A stretch of 64,000 nucleotides of DNA from Symbiodinium natans. Lineage: Eukaryota; Sar; Dinophyceae; Suessiales; Symbiodiniaceae. A program made the translations under genes and the position numbers. This document shows positions 42,909-53,506 of the stretch, piece after piece. The stretch covers positions 868,001 to 932,000 of the forward strand of contig CAJNDS010002634.1 of assembly GCA_905221605.1 (NCBI GenBank), given 5' to 3'. The notes under the pieces are model-generated. The model made no database searches and was not told the origin of the DNA. It saw only the letters and a list, made by a program, of their open reading frames with translations. Each line of letters begins with the position of its first letter. The stretch's first letter is position 1.

Positions 42909-43037
42909 CTTGGTAGCCCAGTGGTACCCTCTACTTTTTTTGTTTATGGTTTCCCTTATCAAATACCCTAAACCCTAAACCCTAAACCCACAAAAGGGTG
43001 CCCTTATCACAATATGGTTACTGGGCTACCATGACAG
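42909..43037 (+). mobile_element. introner family A with exact ATAG duplication and CCCTAAA insert
   Basis: CTTGGTAGCCCAGTGGTACC opens; ACTGGGCTACCATGACAG closes. ATAG lies at 42905-42908 and 43038-43041. A CCCTAAA array (42963-42988) sits in the loop. Joining the flanks gives one open frame, so it behaves as an intron. The 5' splice site would then be AT or otherwise non-canonical. Confidence 0.88.
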
Positions 43038-43163
43038 ATAGTTGCACCCTGGCTGCGGCAGTTGGCCCTTCCTCAAGGTCTGGCCGCACGGGTGGATGCA
43101 GATGCTGACATTTGCTACTGCGAAGCAAAGCATGTGCAGCTTGCAGCTCAGCTTCTGAACTTC
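43038..43163 (+). CDS. internal exon, unrecognised protein
   Basis: 42 codons (IVAPWLRQLALPQGLAARVD then ADADICYCEAKHVQLAAQLL and NF) from the acceptor GACAG made by the introner to a GTTTAG donor. Strong coding character, mostly helical. Confidence 0.65.
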
Positions 43164-43273
43164 GTTTAGGGTTTAGAGAGCTTAGATGGTTTAGATGGTT
43201 TAGATGGTTTAGGGGGCCCTCAACTCGCCCACAACATCACAGCAAGGCTGACGAGTCACCGTGACCAGTGCCC

Positions 43274-43370
43274 ATGATCACAAGCAACCATGTCGCAAAA
43301 GTGAACAGGTCTTTCTACGCCAGCATCGCGCGGAATGAGCAGGGCAAGCGGGACTTCGACAGCTACGCAG
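43274..43370 (+). CDS. internal exon, unrecognised protein
   Basis: The frame MITSNHVAKVNRSFYASIAR then NEQGKRDFDSYA is followed by a GTTGCA donor. Coding usage is good. It probably belongs to the same gene as 43038. Confidence 0.5.
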
Positions 43371-43789
43371 GTTGCAGCTGCACAGGGTCTTGGGATTGAA
43401 GGAAAGCTCTAAGAAATATTCAACATACCCCTTGGGCATGCCCCTTAAAGAAATTAAGGGGTATGGTAAAATCCTTCCTTGTATTCTCCTTTCAAGGTTA
43501 AGGGGTATGGGTTTGGGGTGTGCTGAATTATTCTTAGAAAAGCAGGATGGAAGGGAGGGTTGAGGGGTTTGATCGTACCGGGTCTACACCTGAAGTTCCT
43601 AGGTTCTAGTTTCTTACCTTTTGTGTAACCTCCCGAGTTCCGACAAAGGCCAACCAAAGCCCTAAACCCTTCAACCCTTTCAACCCTTTAAACCCTTTAA
43701 ACCCTTTAAACCCTTAAACCCTATAGTGAACCCTCAGCCCTCAGCCCTAAGCCTAAGCCCTAAGCCCTTTAAACCCCCAAAACCCTCAG

Positions 43790-43885
43790 CCGGCCAGGCC
43801 GCGTTCTGATCCTCGACGAGGTCGATGCCTTGGTCATTGACGAGGAACCGAATGAACCGCCCCTCGGCCAAGCAAGGATCCTGGA
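43790..43885 (+). CDS. exon with Walker B/DEAD-type motif, SecA-like
   Basis: A CCCTCAG acceptor is followed by RPGRVLILDEVDALVIDEEP then NEPPLGQARIL. VLILDEVD (43803-43826) is a Walker B motif. DEVDxLxIDE recalls the SecA motor (DEVDSxLIDEARTP), which drives proteins across bacterial and plastid membranes; DEAD-box helicases and AAA ATP-binding proteins are alternatives. Only this ~30-residue exon is visible. Confidence 0.6.
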
Positions 43886-44429
43886 ATTTGGGGTTTAGGG
43901 TTTAGGGTTTAGGGCTACTAGGTAGCTTTTTTTGGTTCTTCAAATGTCTTCAACAAATAGTAGATAACAGGGCATGTTTTCCCAGAGCTTGGCGGAATTC
44001 TTGCCTTAGCAGGTGCTAGTGCATTCCTCCGCGCTTCCCGGAAGATGAAACTCATCCGCTGTCCACCACTGATGAGAATTGTGTCTTCCCCCAAGTTGCC
44101 ATGCCACATCGTCGAAACCGCGTTCGTTTCTAGACCTGTATTTAGGATTCAGGGCTTCAGGGCAGGGATGCGAGAATGCGCGGACTGTCGGCTGTCGTCC
44201 GGTGCACGCCAACGTGGCTATGAACGCTTCCCTCTAACAGGGCCCGCGCCACCCTAAACCCTAAACCCCAAACCCTAAAACCTAAACCCTACATGCAAAT
44301 GAAGATAGTTTTTTTGCCCCACCCTCGGTGTGGGGTTGTTAGATTTTTAACTCAACTCTTCTCCTCGCCCAGAACTCTTCTCCTCGCCCGGAACGGTCTA
44401 CTCCTCGCTCACCGCTGGAGCTCTACAGT

Positions 44430-44740
44430 GTGTCCCTGGAGTGCCCAACCCCACAGTCTCCCTCAGAGTGTCCCCGGACTGCCCAGCCCCACATTCTTGA
44501 AGTGCCCAATGTGGAGGCCCCACCCGAGAGTCTCCCAAGAGTGCCCAACCCCAGTCCAACCCCAGAGTCTCCCTAGAGTGCCCAACCCCAGAGTCTCCTA
44601 GTGCCCAACCCCAGAGTCTCCTGAAGGGCCGGAGTGCCAACCCCAGAGTCTTCCTGGAGTGCACAACCCAGATTGTCCCAGGTGTGCCGAGCCCCAGAGT
44701 GTTGCTGGAGTGACCAACCCCAGAGTATCTCTACCAAGAG
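44430..44740. repeat. ~26-bp minisatellite GTGCCCAACCCCAGAGTCTCC
   Basis: About twelve imperfect units of TGCCCAACCCCAGAGTCTCC with variable spacers. Translated frames on both strands (repeating Leu/Gly/Trp peptides) are artefacts. Confidence 0.88.
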
Positions 44741-45287
44741 GGTGGGGATGTTCGAAGCAAAATGATTTTGCTCTTTGGTTCTAAGGCGGGTATAGAAACC
44801 CTAGACCCGAAACCGAGGCCAAAACCCCCCTGAACCCTAAACCCTAAACCCTAAACCCTAATTGCACAGCCCTAGGCTTCTGAAAGTTGCCGTCGGAGCA
44901 TGCCCCAAGAACTCTGAGGCCCCTAGAAGGGCACTCTAAATTCGGGTCCCTTCTGGGGTACAGGGGGCCCAACGAAGGGACCCTAACTTAGAGAGCTTCC
45001 TATGCACCTTCCAGACTTCTAGACTCCACGGTGAACTTCAGAGGAGGCTCCACAACCTCAATCCCTCTCTTAGCCCTAAACCCTATACCCCAAACCCTAT
45101 ACCCTATACCCTAAACCCTAAACCCTATACCCCAAACCCTAAACCCCAAACCCTAAATCCCAAGCCCTAAGCCCTAAGCCCTAAGCCCTAAACCCGAACC
45201 AAGCCCTGAACTTTGAAAGACCCTGGAGCGAACAACAAAAAGAACCCATTCTCTAAATTCTGGGCCCTTCTTGGTTACCTTTACATA

Positions 45288-45335
<48 letters not shown>

Positions 45336-45501
45336 TACATATATGTATATCCATCTATCTATCTACCTGTACATATATATATATATATATGTGCAGTTTT
45401 TCTCATAAACGTATAAGGCGCTGTATTAAAATACGAACCCCCCCCCCCCGGCAAAAAAAGGACCATGAGGTTAGAGAACTACCCAGACATCCACTCCGCA
45501 G

Positions 45502-45598
45502 GTTTGTATACCCCAACTCCGAGTCTGGGAACCCAGTTGCATTGGCCTGGGAGAACCTTCAGGTTGAAGTTGTTTCTGGCCGTTTTCAGGATGATTGG
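45502..45598 (+). CDS. internal exon, unrecognised protein
   Basis: A TCCGCAG acceptor is followed by FVYPNSESGNPVALAWENLQ then VEVVSGRFQDD and a GT donor. Strong coding signal, mixed beta character. Confidence 0.6.
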
Positions 45599-45967
45599 TG
45601 GGTTTAGGGTTTAACGTTTTTGGGGTCTGCTGGTCTGTGATGACGAAGCTCGGGCCTCAGTCCTGGCATGAAGCAGCTTCCAGGTTCAAAAAAGATTTTA
45701 GGTTCAAAAGGGCCCTTGAATTCCAAACCCCCCCCCCCCCCCCACTCTACATTGCACCGCAGCTGTCATCACAAAAACACGCTACTGGTCGTCATGGTGG
45801 TGTGGATAATCGGATAATCATGAGTTTAGGGTTTGCGGCCTTTAGGGTTTTGGGATGGAAAAAGGGTTTGTGGCTTAGGGTTTGGGGTCTTTTCGGCTTT
45901 GGGAGTCACGGCATTAGGGAGGTGAACATCCTCTAGGATTCGGAGATCAGCTTCTGTTTCTGAGGGT

Positions 45968-46092
45968 AGTTTCATGGGCCCCTTAATACGGTCCCATACC
46001 TTCTTCAAAGGGTTCTGAAGTCTGGGCCTGTATATAGTTGGTATATACGGGGTCCCCGTGTAAGGGCCCATACTATGGGGCCGTGTAACTTC
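45968..46092. mobile_element. MITE family I copy
   Basis: AGTTTCATGGGCCCCTTAAT pairs imperfectly with GGGCCCATACTATGGGGCCG. Family signature AAAGGGTTCTGAAGTCTGGG. Confidence 0.7.
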
Positions 46093-46189
46093 CCTGAGAT
46101 AGTTTGGGCTCGCACGAGAAGATGCAAGGATCGCATGGGGGTTTAATATCAGGGGCCCTTTATTAGCCCTGTTGCTTGTAACATCTTCT

Positions 46190-46242
46190 ACAAGAATGGT
46201 CATAAGAAGTGGCTTGCTGCGCTTTCGAAGAGGTGATCTAAA
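46190..46242 (+). CDS. probable terminal exon
   Basis: The frame FYKNGHKKWLAALSKR is followed by TGA at 46240. Basic C-terminus. The acceptor is not certain. Confidence 0.4.
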
Positions 46243-46730
46243 CTACAAGCTTTTGCTCTGGACCTAAACCAGAAGAGAGTCGCAAACAGGGGTCTAAGCC
46301 TTATCGACCATAAAACCCTAAACACCCTAAAGCCTCAAAAACCCTAAACCCAAAAAGGCCTTACAAACCCCCCAAGGCCCCAAACCCTAAACCCTAAAAT
46401 CCCTAAACCCAAAAAACACCTAAAGCAAGATCGGTCCCGCATGCAAGTCGGCCCGAAGACAGATGCCCTAAGCCCTCCCTCCCATCAAGGCAATTGAGCC
46501 TATGTAGGGCTTCAGGGAGTTTAGGGTTTAGGGTTGGGGTTCCCACTCCATCCAAGAGTGTCCAGACATATCCAGAAGAATGTCATCCTGTGCCGACCCC
46601 CCCCCCCCCCCCTAGAATCCAAGCTCTAGAAATCTTCTTCAGAGACCTTAGACTAGACCTTTCCAGCGGGAGCTGAACTCCTGGATATCCGTAATCCTCA
46701 ACCTAAACCCTAAACCCCTAAACCCCTAAA

Positions 46731-46800
46731 CTGTCCGCTTTGGAGGCTCTCCGAGATGGCGACCGCGGTTGCTTCGGGTCTGCTCAGCGGGAAGCGGTAG
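46731..46800 (+). CDS. candidate exon
   Basis: After a CCCCTAAA run, the frame LSALEALRDGDRGCFGSAQR then EAVG is open and helical. Product unknown. Confidence 0.4.
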
Positions 46801-47004
46801 GGCACTGAGGCTGTTTAGAGGCTTGGAGGGTTTTTGGGTCTGGGTTTAGGGTTTAGAGTCTAAACTTTAGAGTTTAGGGCTTGGAGGGTTTTAGGGCTAG
46901 GGCCCTTAGGGTGGTTTAGGGCTTGGAGGGTTTTTGGATTCCTTGCTGTGTTGTCATGTGCATAGAGCTTGTGGGGTTGTGCGGTGAAGCAAGGCAGGGT
47001 CCTT

Positions 47005-47068
47005 ACCCCAAACCTCCGCAGTGTAGCTGGTCTGCTTGGCGGGCGTGTTTCGAAGCGTTGCCTTGTTA
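47005..47068 (-). CDS. minus-strand exon candidate
   Basis: On the reverse strand NKATLRNTPAKQTSYTAE is open and followed by GTTTGG, a possible donor. Coding usage is better than the + strand here. One of very few minus-strand candidates. Confidence 0.4.
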
Positions 47069-47340
47069 AAGGCACAAGAATGACCTCTCAGGTCAAACAC
47101 TTAGACGCCCCAAACCAAGCACACTTAGATCGGCAGACAGCTTTCTGAGACACAGTCGGAATGACGACAAACCCCCTAAACATGGCCTAAACCCTAAACC
47201 GCACCGGTGAAGGTTCTCAGGGCTGGTTGGTAGGGTTTGACTACTACTCCACGTCTAGCCTCATATTTACATCTTAGTGACCGCGTTTGGCTGGATGCTG
47301 CTTGTTTAGATTTCAGGGCTTTGGGGTGTGGGGTGTCGCG

Positions 47341-47442
47341 CGCGCCTGGGTGCTGAAACGAACCACGGCTATCCGGGTGAAAGGAGTGGAAGGATACCAG
47401 CCCAGAAGCAAAAAGGGCCGACCCACCCGCAGCCAGCCTTGC
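47341..47442 (+). CDS. internal exon, basic, unrecognised
   Basis: The frame AWVLKRTTAIRVKGVEGYQP then RSKKGRPTRSQP is open and very basic, ending at a TTTAGGG array. The composition would suit an RNA-binding or ribosomal protein, but I cannot name one. Confidence 0.5.
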
Positions 47443-47522
47443 TGTTTAGGGTTTAGGGATGTTTAGGGTCTAGAGTTTAGGGTTTAGGGGTACTAGCCCC
47501 CCCACCCACTCACCCCCCACAG

Positions 47523-47727
47523 TTCTGCACGTAACGGCCACTCGGCAGACGAATCGTCCCGAACGAAAAGAAGTTCCTGATGGAGTGCCATGGACCACCT
47601 GAGCGCTTGTTGTCGCGATTTTCGGTCCCTGACGTTGCGGCTTAGGATCACGTTTGGCGTGATGACATTCTTGAAAAACCTCCACGCTGGTCCACACACC
47701 CTTCCCAACACAACTTTGGTAGACGAG
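47523..47727 (+). CDS. one or two exons, unrecognised
   Basis: After CCCACAG a frame reads HVTATRQTNRPERKEVPDGV up to about 47605. In another frame an ATG at 47590 starts MDHLSACCRDFRSLTLRLRI and runs to a GTACGT donor at 47728. Perhaps two exons with a tiny intron. A minus-strand frame covers the same region. Confidence 0.45.
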
Positions 47728-47930
47728 GTACGTTATCCCTGAATACTGAAGCTCCGCTTGCGCTCACATTGACAAGCCGCCCCCTGCCCGTACCTGCCCC
47801 CCCCAGGGCAAATAATCTTAACCCTCAACCTTACCCCCCCCCCCCCCAAACCCTAAACCTAAACCCTAAACCCTAAACCCTAAAACCCTAAACAACCCCC
47901 CCCCCCCCTCCCCACACCCTCCGGTCCCTG

Positions 47931-48005
47931 CCAAAGCCCCTTTGCATGGCGCAAGCCGCAGCCTCGCGCGGCAGCTCGCGCAGCCCGCGCAGGAGCTTCG
48001 CTGGC
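47931..48005 (+). CDS. candidate exon
   Basis: The frame PAKAPLHGASRSLARQLAQP then AQELRW lies between a C-tract and TTTAGGG repeats. Alanine-rich helix. Confidence 0.45.
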
Positions 48006-48840
48006 TTTAGGGTTTAGGGTTCAGGGTTCAGGGTTTAGGGTTTCGGGCTTAGGGTTTACAGGGTTTAGAGCGCAACAAAAAAGGCCTTAGAGTTGTAGTT
48101 GTGGGGCACTCAGGATGGTTTCATGGTTTAGTATGGGAGCCTTGAGATTAAAAGAACAGGGCTTTCAGGGTTAGTTTCAGTATAATTCCACAGAGAGCAT
48201 AAGGGATCACCATTAGTAATTATTCCGACCCCTACATTCGGGCTCTTTCACGAACTCAAGAGGCCGGTAGACATACGCCGATTAAGCGTTTTTTTGTTGT
48301 AGGCCTGAAAGCTACTGGTTGGAAAAAAAGTGTCAGTTTGTCAAACTTTCTCTTCTTAGTAGCTGAGTACACTTGACACCTTTTTGGGATACTCTAATCC
48401 CCTAAAGAACTGCAAGTGTATATTTCTTGGCGCTTATGACTTATGAACTCAGCAAGTAAGTCTTCCTGCGGGCATCCCCAGCCTGAGACAGGGTTCAGAA
48501 AAGGTATCTCTCTCCCTCTTTGTTCTCTCTGTCTTCCTGCTCTCTCTTGCTCTCTTCCCGTTGTGTGCGTGTGTGTGTGTGTCCATGTGCGGTTAAATGA
48601 GTTCACGATCTGCTGGGCAGAGTTTGAGACGGCGCGTGTACACGAGGGTGTCAGCGTTTTCCATCTTGAGTGATTGGTCACCCTCCTGGAAGACGCCGCT
48701 AGTGCCAGGTCATGGGCCCAGCGCGTGCTCAAAGGAGCAGTAGCGCTTAGGCCTGTCATGAGTTGTTTGTCTCACTTGGGCCCTGGGTCTTTTCCGGGTA
48801 CGTAGGCAGAATGACATATATATATATATATATGTGGGAG

Positions 48841-48952
48841 CTATATGGGGCTTTCGAAAATAGGGGACCCCTTGAATAGACCCCAAATAGTAGCATCCCC
48901 TCATAATACGGACCCCAATAAGGTACCCCTACTTTCGGAAGCCCTCATATAG
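48841..48952. mobile_element. MITE family D
   Basis: CTATATGGGGCTTTCGAAAA pairs with ACTTTCGGAAGCCCTCATAT then AG: inverted ends of ~20 bp with CT...AG termini. A TA microsatellite abuts the left end. Confidence 0.85.
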
Positions 48953-49013
48953 GACAAAGGCCGAGCTCCTGTCTGCACTTAGCCCAGTTCCTTGTGTGCC
49001 TGGCCTCCTTCGA

Positions 49014-49301
49014 TCACTGTTTCTGCAAAAGGACGAACGATGGAGCCTCTGCCTGCTGCTTCGCCATGAATGGCAGGCCCAGTTGCGACTCGCGAAACAC
49101 GAGTTCTTGATTCGAGGAGCGGGTTGAGATAAGTTCACGTAAGGGCATGGAGTACACTGCAGCTGAGAAGCAGCCAACTTTCGACTCACTTTGGACCCAG
49201 TCGCACGAAATGAGACATGCATTGCTTGTCCCCCAGATGGTGGCAGACACCTGGCGCGAAATCTGGTGAAAATCCGCTGTCGGACTACGACCGGGACGCA
49301 T
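49014..49301 (-). CDS. minus-strand hypothetical ORF
   Basis: 95 codons from a start at 49301 (MRPGRSPTADFHQISRQVSA, ending FVLLQKQ), no repeats, mixed composition. Two other minus frames are partly open. It is the longest convincing minus-strand frame. No domain recognised; it could be a fragment of a mobile gene. Confidence 0.4.
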   Translation of the reverse strand: MRPGRSPTADFHQISRQVSATIWGTSNACLISCDWVQSESKVGCFSAAVYSMPLRELISTRSSNQELVFRESQLGLPFMAKQQAEAPSFVLLQKQ

Positions 49302-49637
49302 CTCGGCAGAAGCCGCCGAAGTCCCTTGACATTTGTCCTTAAAGCAGCAGATGGCAACACTTGAGGAAAGAACAGCTCCAATGTTTAGTAGCCCGAGAAG
49401 TGTGACCTTGTTCAGCCTTGGCTATGGTTGTCGTCTAGGGCTGAGGCTTCAGTAGGGTTTATAGCTCATGAGAATTCTAGGGCTTAGGCTCATTCAACAT
49501 TTCATGAGTATTTACCATTGTGGTTTCTCACATGCCCAATGTTAGGTTACAAACAGCAGTGCTAAGTATGGTCACCTGGTTTGTATCCCCAGGTATAGAA
49601 CCTCCAGGTAGGGTAGAGGACTGCCAGATCCTGGTAG

Positions 49638-49805
49638 GAGCCCGCACCCTGCGAGGCCATACTGGCTCAGAATCCACTATCTCTGGATCTGGTCCAGCTG
49701 AATGAGCACGTTGTCACTTGCGATGCCCAGCTGAATCTGCCACAAGCATCTTGCCCTAGTACCATGACTTCTTCAAGCGCGATCAGTGATCTTTCCAGCA
49801 ATTGA
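49638..49805 (+). CDS. probable terminal exon
   Basis: The frame EPAPCEAILAQNPLSLDLVQ then LNEHVVTCDAQLNLPQ is open to TGA at about 49803. Good coding usage. The acceptor is not fixed. A family J element follows. Confidence 0.5.
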   Translation, partial: EPAPCEAILAQNPLSLDLVQLNEHVVTCDAQLNLPQASCPSTMTSSSAISDLSSN

Positions 49806-49813
49806 CTGTGTAC

Positions 49814-49926
49814 TATATGGGTCGGAATAGTTACTCATAGTATTCCCTTTTGGGCCCTTTGTACTTCTACTATAGTAACCTTCTAAAAACCTATTCTAAT
49901 TATTAAGGCCTATGTTATGCTTCTAG
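49814..49926. mobile_element. MITE family J
   Basis: CTATATGGGTCGGAATAGTT on the left; CTATTCTAATTATTAAGGCC on the right, ending TTCTAG. CT...AG ends, followed directly by an exon. Confidence 0.6.
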
Positions 49927-50058
49927 CGCCACCGCCCTCCTGAAGGTGGCTGCCGCAACTTCGCAACTCTCCGAAAGCCGGAGCCCCACTCCCGACGCTC
50001 ACATCGAGTACCCGAATCCCCTACCCCTTCTTGAACCTACCGCAGAACTACTATTTGT
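49927..50058 (+). CDS. exon after a family J element
   Basis: The element end CTTCTAG serves as acceptor, then ATALLKVAAATSQLSESRSP and TPDAHIEYPNPLPLLEPTAE to TAG. Good usage. Confidence 0.5.
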
Positions 50059-50131
50059 ATAGAAAGACCCCCCCCCCCCCCCGAAAAAACAACAATATCA
50101 TTCCCAATAAGGGTAGTTTGACCTGCCACAG

Positions 50132-50247
50132 AACGTCCCTGGTGCAACAAAAAACAGCAGAGGACAGCCAGGACTCGCAGACTCCGGTGCCAAAGCCGCC
50201 ACCGGCCGAGTGGTGCCCGCAAAGTATTGAAAACCCAGAGTCGCCCT
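50132..50247 (+). CDS. candidate exon, frame ambiguous
   Basis: After GCCACAG two frames look coding: NVPGATKNSRGQPGLADSGA (stop at 50230) and TSLVQQKTAEDSQDSQTPVP (open to the CCCTAAA array). The second is longer. Proline-rich. Confidence 0.45.
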
Positions 50248-50325
50248 AAACCCTAAACCCTAAACCCTAAACCCTAAACCCTAAACCCTAAACCCTAAAC
50301 CCTAAACCCTAAACCCTAAACCCTA
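50247..50325. repeat. interstitial CCCTAAA array
   Basis: Eleven perfect heptamers ending CCCTAG right before the next exon. Confidence 0.97.
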
Positions 50326-50326
50326 G

Positions 50327-50441
50327 CCCAGAGACACAGTAATCTGCCAATCTACCAACTGCTGTGGAGTGTGGACCCTCTGAAGTTGTCCCCGGTGTGC
50401 GCGAGTACAGAGCGGGTGGCAAAAAAAACCTCAGCCCAGTG
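50327..50441 (+). CDS. internal exon, unrecognised protein
   Basis: The frame RHSNLPIYQLLWSVDPLKLS then PVCASTERVAKKT begins right after the CCCTAG end of a CCCTAAA array. Strong coding signal. Confidence 0.55.
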
Positions 50442-50851
50442 CCCCCTTAGAACCTCTCAAGCCCTACAGCCCTAGCCCGAAAGAATTCCAGGGCCCTAGA
50501 AGGGCCAGGGTACAGGGCAAGAACACGACTTGTTCGCTTTATGTATATATGCACGTATATTCATATATATCTATATATATGCCGGTATATAGAAACAGAA
50601 TATATATATATATATATATGATAATACTTGTAGATGAATGCATGACGATTAATGTTAGAGGTGTTCTTAAACGGAGGACGATGATCTTTTTAGGACGTCC
50701 AGCACACACGTCGGAGCACCCACTTTCGGGGTCGGACAAATTGCTACAGACTATACTAACCCGAAACCCTAAACCCTAAATCCTAAACCCGATAACCCCA
50801 AGTAAAACTAAATACCCTACTCTAATTATCAAGGCCCCTACATCCCTCCCC

Positions 50852-50952
50852 GGGTCAGCATTCACCTCGCCAACTTTCGCGACATGGGACGGCGCACGCC
50901 TCAGGAAGCGCACGGGACCTCGGGGCGAGTGCGTACTTTGGCACACCTCCGC
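50852..50952 (+). CDS. exon between family J ends
   Basis: After a reversed family J end (ATTATCAAGGCCCCTACA) the frame AFTSPTFATWDGARLRKRTG then PRGECVLWHTSA is open. Other frames are also partly open. Confidence 0.4.
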
Positions 50953-51035
50953 ATAGTCCATACTTAGTACCTACATAGGGACGGCTTTAAGGCCGAAGTA
51001 TATACTGTATAGATACATGGAGCCTTCGAGATTTC

Positions 51036-51124
51036 GGGACACATGCCTGCGCCTGGAGCGCGATTTTCGTGCGTGTGAGCGGGCTTCGAATCGAGAGTAA
51101 CGTTGCAGCCGTGCCGCGCGCCTT
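51036..51124 (+). CDS. exon ending in a family J element
   Basis: The frame THACAWSAIFVRVSGLRIES then NVAAVPRAFSNL is strongly coding and runs into the J element (AAAGGGGCCTCAATAATTAG) at about 51135. Confidence 0.5.
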
Positions 51125-51222
51125 CAGCAATCTACTAAAGGGGCCTCAATAATTAGAATAGGGCTTTGGGGGTTAGTATAGTATGCTTATAGAGGGGCCA
51201 TAAGGGAATATAGGACACCCCC
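51124..51222. mobile_element. MITE family J
   Basis: GGGGCCTCAATAATTAGAAT is the family's left end. The right end is eroded at a C-tract. Confidence 0.5.
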
Positions 51223-51305
51223 CCATACTCTTGGGGGCACTGTTTGGGGAATATTAGGCCACCGAACCACGAAATCTTGGAACCTCTGTACGGTCCCACG
51301 TGCAG

Positions 51306-51388
51306 GTACGAAGAGACGCTGAAGCGCCGCCCACACTTTGCAAAGGCAGGGCTCCTGTTGATGGTTGTGTCCTTGAGGATCAAATGAC
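51306..51388 (+). CDS. internal exon, unrecognised protein
   Basis: An ACGTGCAG acceptor (ending 51305) is followed by YEETLKRRPHFAKAGLLLMV then VSLRIK and TGA. Short hydrophobic helix AGLLLMVVSL. It may be terminal. Confidence 0.5.
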
Positions 51389-51872
51389 CCGCAAAAATTA
51401 TGATCATATACCCTTTACTGCCTGTACTACTAGAATTTCGATTAAGGTATACATACATATATATGAATGAACCATAAACCCTTTTAGGGTTCATGTGCCC
51501 TCGGCAGTCGTTCTGGAATTGGTTGTATTATTGGGGCTTCGGTCGTCCAGGCTTCGGCGGAGTTGTGCTTGATTTTCGGCTTAAGGCTTCCAGAACACGA
51601 GTTGTTCAGGGCTTCTGATGAGCAGATCTTTAGAGTCGCTTCTTCTAGACGTCTGTGTACCGTAAATTCTGTAACATAGCGGAGTACAGCTGAGAAACAT
51701 GGGCTTACCTTGCCCCGAAATCCGCGATGAAGGCTTTTACAGAACGAGGCTTCTTGGCTGTGCAGGAGTTGGTGCCAAGCTTTCAGGAAACAGTTTGCTG
51801 GAGAGACGGCTCTTTTCAACCGGCCCCGTAAATCCTGAAAGCCCCAAAAAAACCAAACCCTAAACCCTAAAC

Positions 51873-52030
51873 CCTGGCCAATGAGATGCCACTCCAGGAA
51901 CTCGCCAAACACCAGCGGAGGCGCTCGGAGACGGTGCTTCTTCAACGGGCGTACGTTGAGCACCTTGTTTTCAATGCATTGAATGCATCTTCTCCGTGCC
52001 AGGCTGTTCTGCGGGCTTCCGGGGGATGAA
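51873..52030 (+). CDS. terminal exon, unrecognised
   Basis: After CCCTAAACCC the frame LANEMPLQELAKHQRRRSET then VLLQRAYVEHLVFNALNASS continues to TGA at 52026-52028. Strong helical coding signal. Confidence 0.55.
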
Positions 52031-52041
52031 AAGGCTCTCCA

Positions 52042-52148
52042 GGTTTAGGGTTTAGGGTTTAGGGTTTAGGGTTTAGGGCTTGGGGTTTGGGGTTTAGGGT
52101 TTAGGGTTTAGGGTTTGGGGTTTGGGGTTTAGGGTTTAGGGTTTAGGG
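52042..52148. repeat. interstitial TTTAGGG array with TTTGGGG variants
   Basis: About fifteen heptamers with three TTTGGGG units, between two exons. Confidence 0.95.
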
Positions 52149-52285
52149 CAAGCCCGAGCCCAAAGCGCTCTCATTCCCAAAGGCTTTCTACTCTGGCGTC
52201 GAGCTTCTTGCAACCCAGCAACGCCACCAAAACTGTTCGGCCAGCTCGACCAAAGGCCCTTACAAGTCTTACGTACCCTTGTTTT
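52149..52285 (+). CDS. exon, possibly terminal
   Basis: After the TTTAGGG array the frame KPEPKALSFPKAFYSGVELL then ATQQRHQNCSASSTKGPYKS is open to TAA at about 52283. Good usage. Confidence 0.5.
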
Positions 52286-52841
52286 AACTCAAGAAGAGGT
52301 CTTTCGAGCCCGCTATGACCTCAGATCTTGCACTTTTTTAATGCATGTCTACACTGCGCCACGGTTCATTCTTTTCTCCACCTGTGCTGTTACTTCTTAC
52401 GCTCTACCATACTAAACTCGAGCCCCCAGCCCATGAGGCCCCTAAGCCCGACAGCCCCCGTCATCATCCAAGCCACGAGGCCCTACCCAAGTCGGTGACA
52501 GGGATTCTGAATTTGGGGTTTAGGCTTGAAGACTTAAGGTTTATAAGGTTTAGGGGATCAGAAACCCCAAAGAGTGCTTCAGTCAAGGGTGCGGGTTTTA
52601 GATGGGTTTGGGGTACATACTCAGAGTGGAACTGCATCGCAGGCCAAAGATTCTCCTAACAACAGCCTAAGGATCTAAGGTCCAAGAGCGTGGGCTTTGG
52701 GCCGTTGAGGGTTTTTTTGGTCCCAAAATCCCCAAAACCCCATGGTGCCTACATAGTGCCTATGGAACTCTAATTTAAAGGTTCTAGGTCCCAAAGTCCC
52801 GAAGCCCCTAGAAATCCCACAGTACCGATGGAACCCGACCC

Positions 52842-52953
52842 TGAGGATGATTTGCCGCAGCGAGGAGCAGGCGAGGCGCATCCTCTCCAGCGTGTCCGAC
52901 CTGTGCTACTTTGTGCTGACCCGGCCACTTGGGAGCACCAGGCGACGTGTTTA
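52842..52953 (+). CDS. internal exon, unrecognised protein
   Basis: The frame MICRSEEQARRILSSVSDLC then YFVLTRPLGSTRRRV and TAA starts after CCCTGAGG. The stop coincides with a family J element (TTAATATGATAGTCCCTTAT), so the last residues may be element-derived. Confidence 0.55.
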
Positions 52954-53118
52954 ATATGATAGTCCCTTATGGTCCCTAAAAAAATTCTACTATAATAGCC
53001 CTATCCTAATCATTAAGGCCCCTACATTAGGACCCCTTTCCCCTGCAGTAAGCTTGGACCCTGAACCCTAAACCCTAAACCCTAAACCCTAAACCCTAAA
53101 CCCTAAACCCTAAACCTA

Positions 53119-53195
53119 ATGTGGGTTTTCCGGCCATGGCTGCACTCTTAGAGGTCGGATGCCAGCGAAGACGCGCAGCTGCAAAAAGGCTTCTT
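53119..53195 (+). CDS. candidate exon
   Basis: The frame NVGFPAMAALLEVGCQRRRA then AAKRLL is flanked by a CCCTAAA array and a TTTAGGG array. Confidence 0.45.
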
Positions 53196-53317
53196 GGGTT
53201 TAGGGTTTAGGGTTTAGGGTTTAGGGTTTAGGGCTTTAGGGTTTAGGGTTTAAGGTTTAGGGTTTAGGGTGAGTCTGCTCTTACAAGCAAATCCGTCCTC
53301 GAGGGCACTTTTGCAGG

Positions 53318-53411
53318 CTGCATGAGTTTCGGCGAGATGAGTTTGACCTGGCATGCCCTTTCCATTGTCGACCCCTCGCCGGGTTCTGTTTGTTTCGGCT
53401 TCCATGCTAGA
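53318..53411 (+). CDS. internal exon, unrecognised
   Basis: A TTTGCAG acceptor is followed by a frame LHEFRRDEFDLACPFHCRPL. An alternative frame (GCMSFGEMSLTWHALSIVDP) is open too. The next exon (53507) has clear coding signal. Confidence 0.45.
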
Positions 53412-53506
53412 TCCCCTGCTCCTTTGGCTTTGAACTCACAGAATTTGCAAGGTCAAGCCCCCATGGCATGCAAACGGCCATCAGGCTTCCAGTGCTCTCC
53501 ATGCCC

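Noticed and set aside
51484-51963. 159-codon minus-strand ORF
   Set aside because: The + strand at 51873-52030 has a better coding frame, and the minus frame reads through CCCTAAA repeats.
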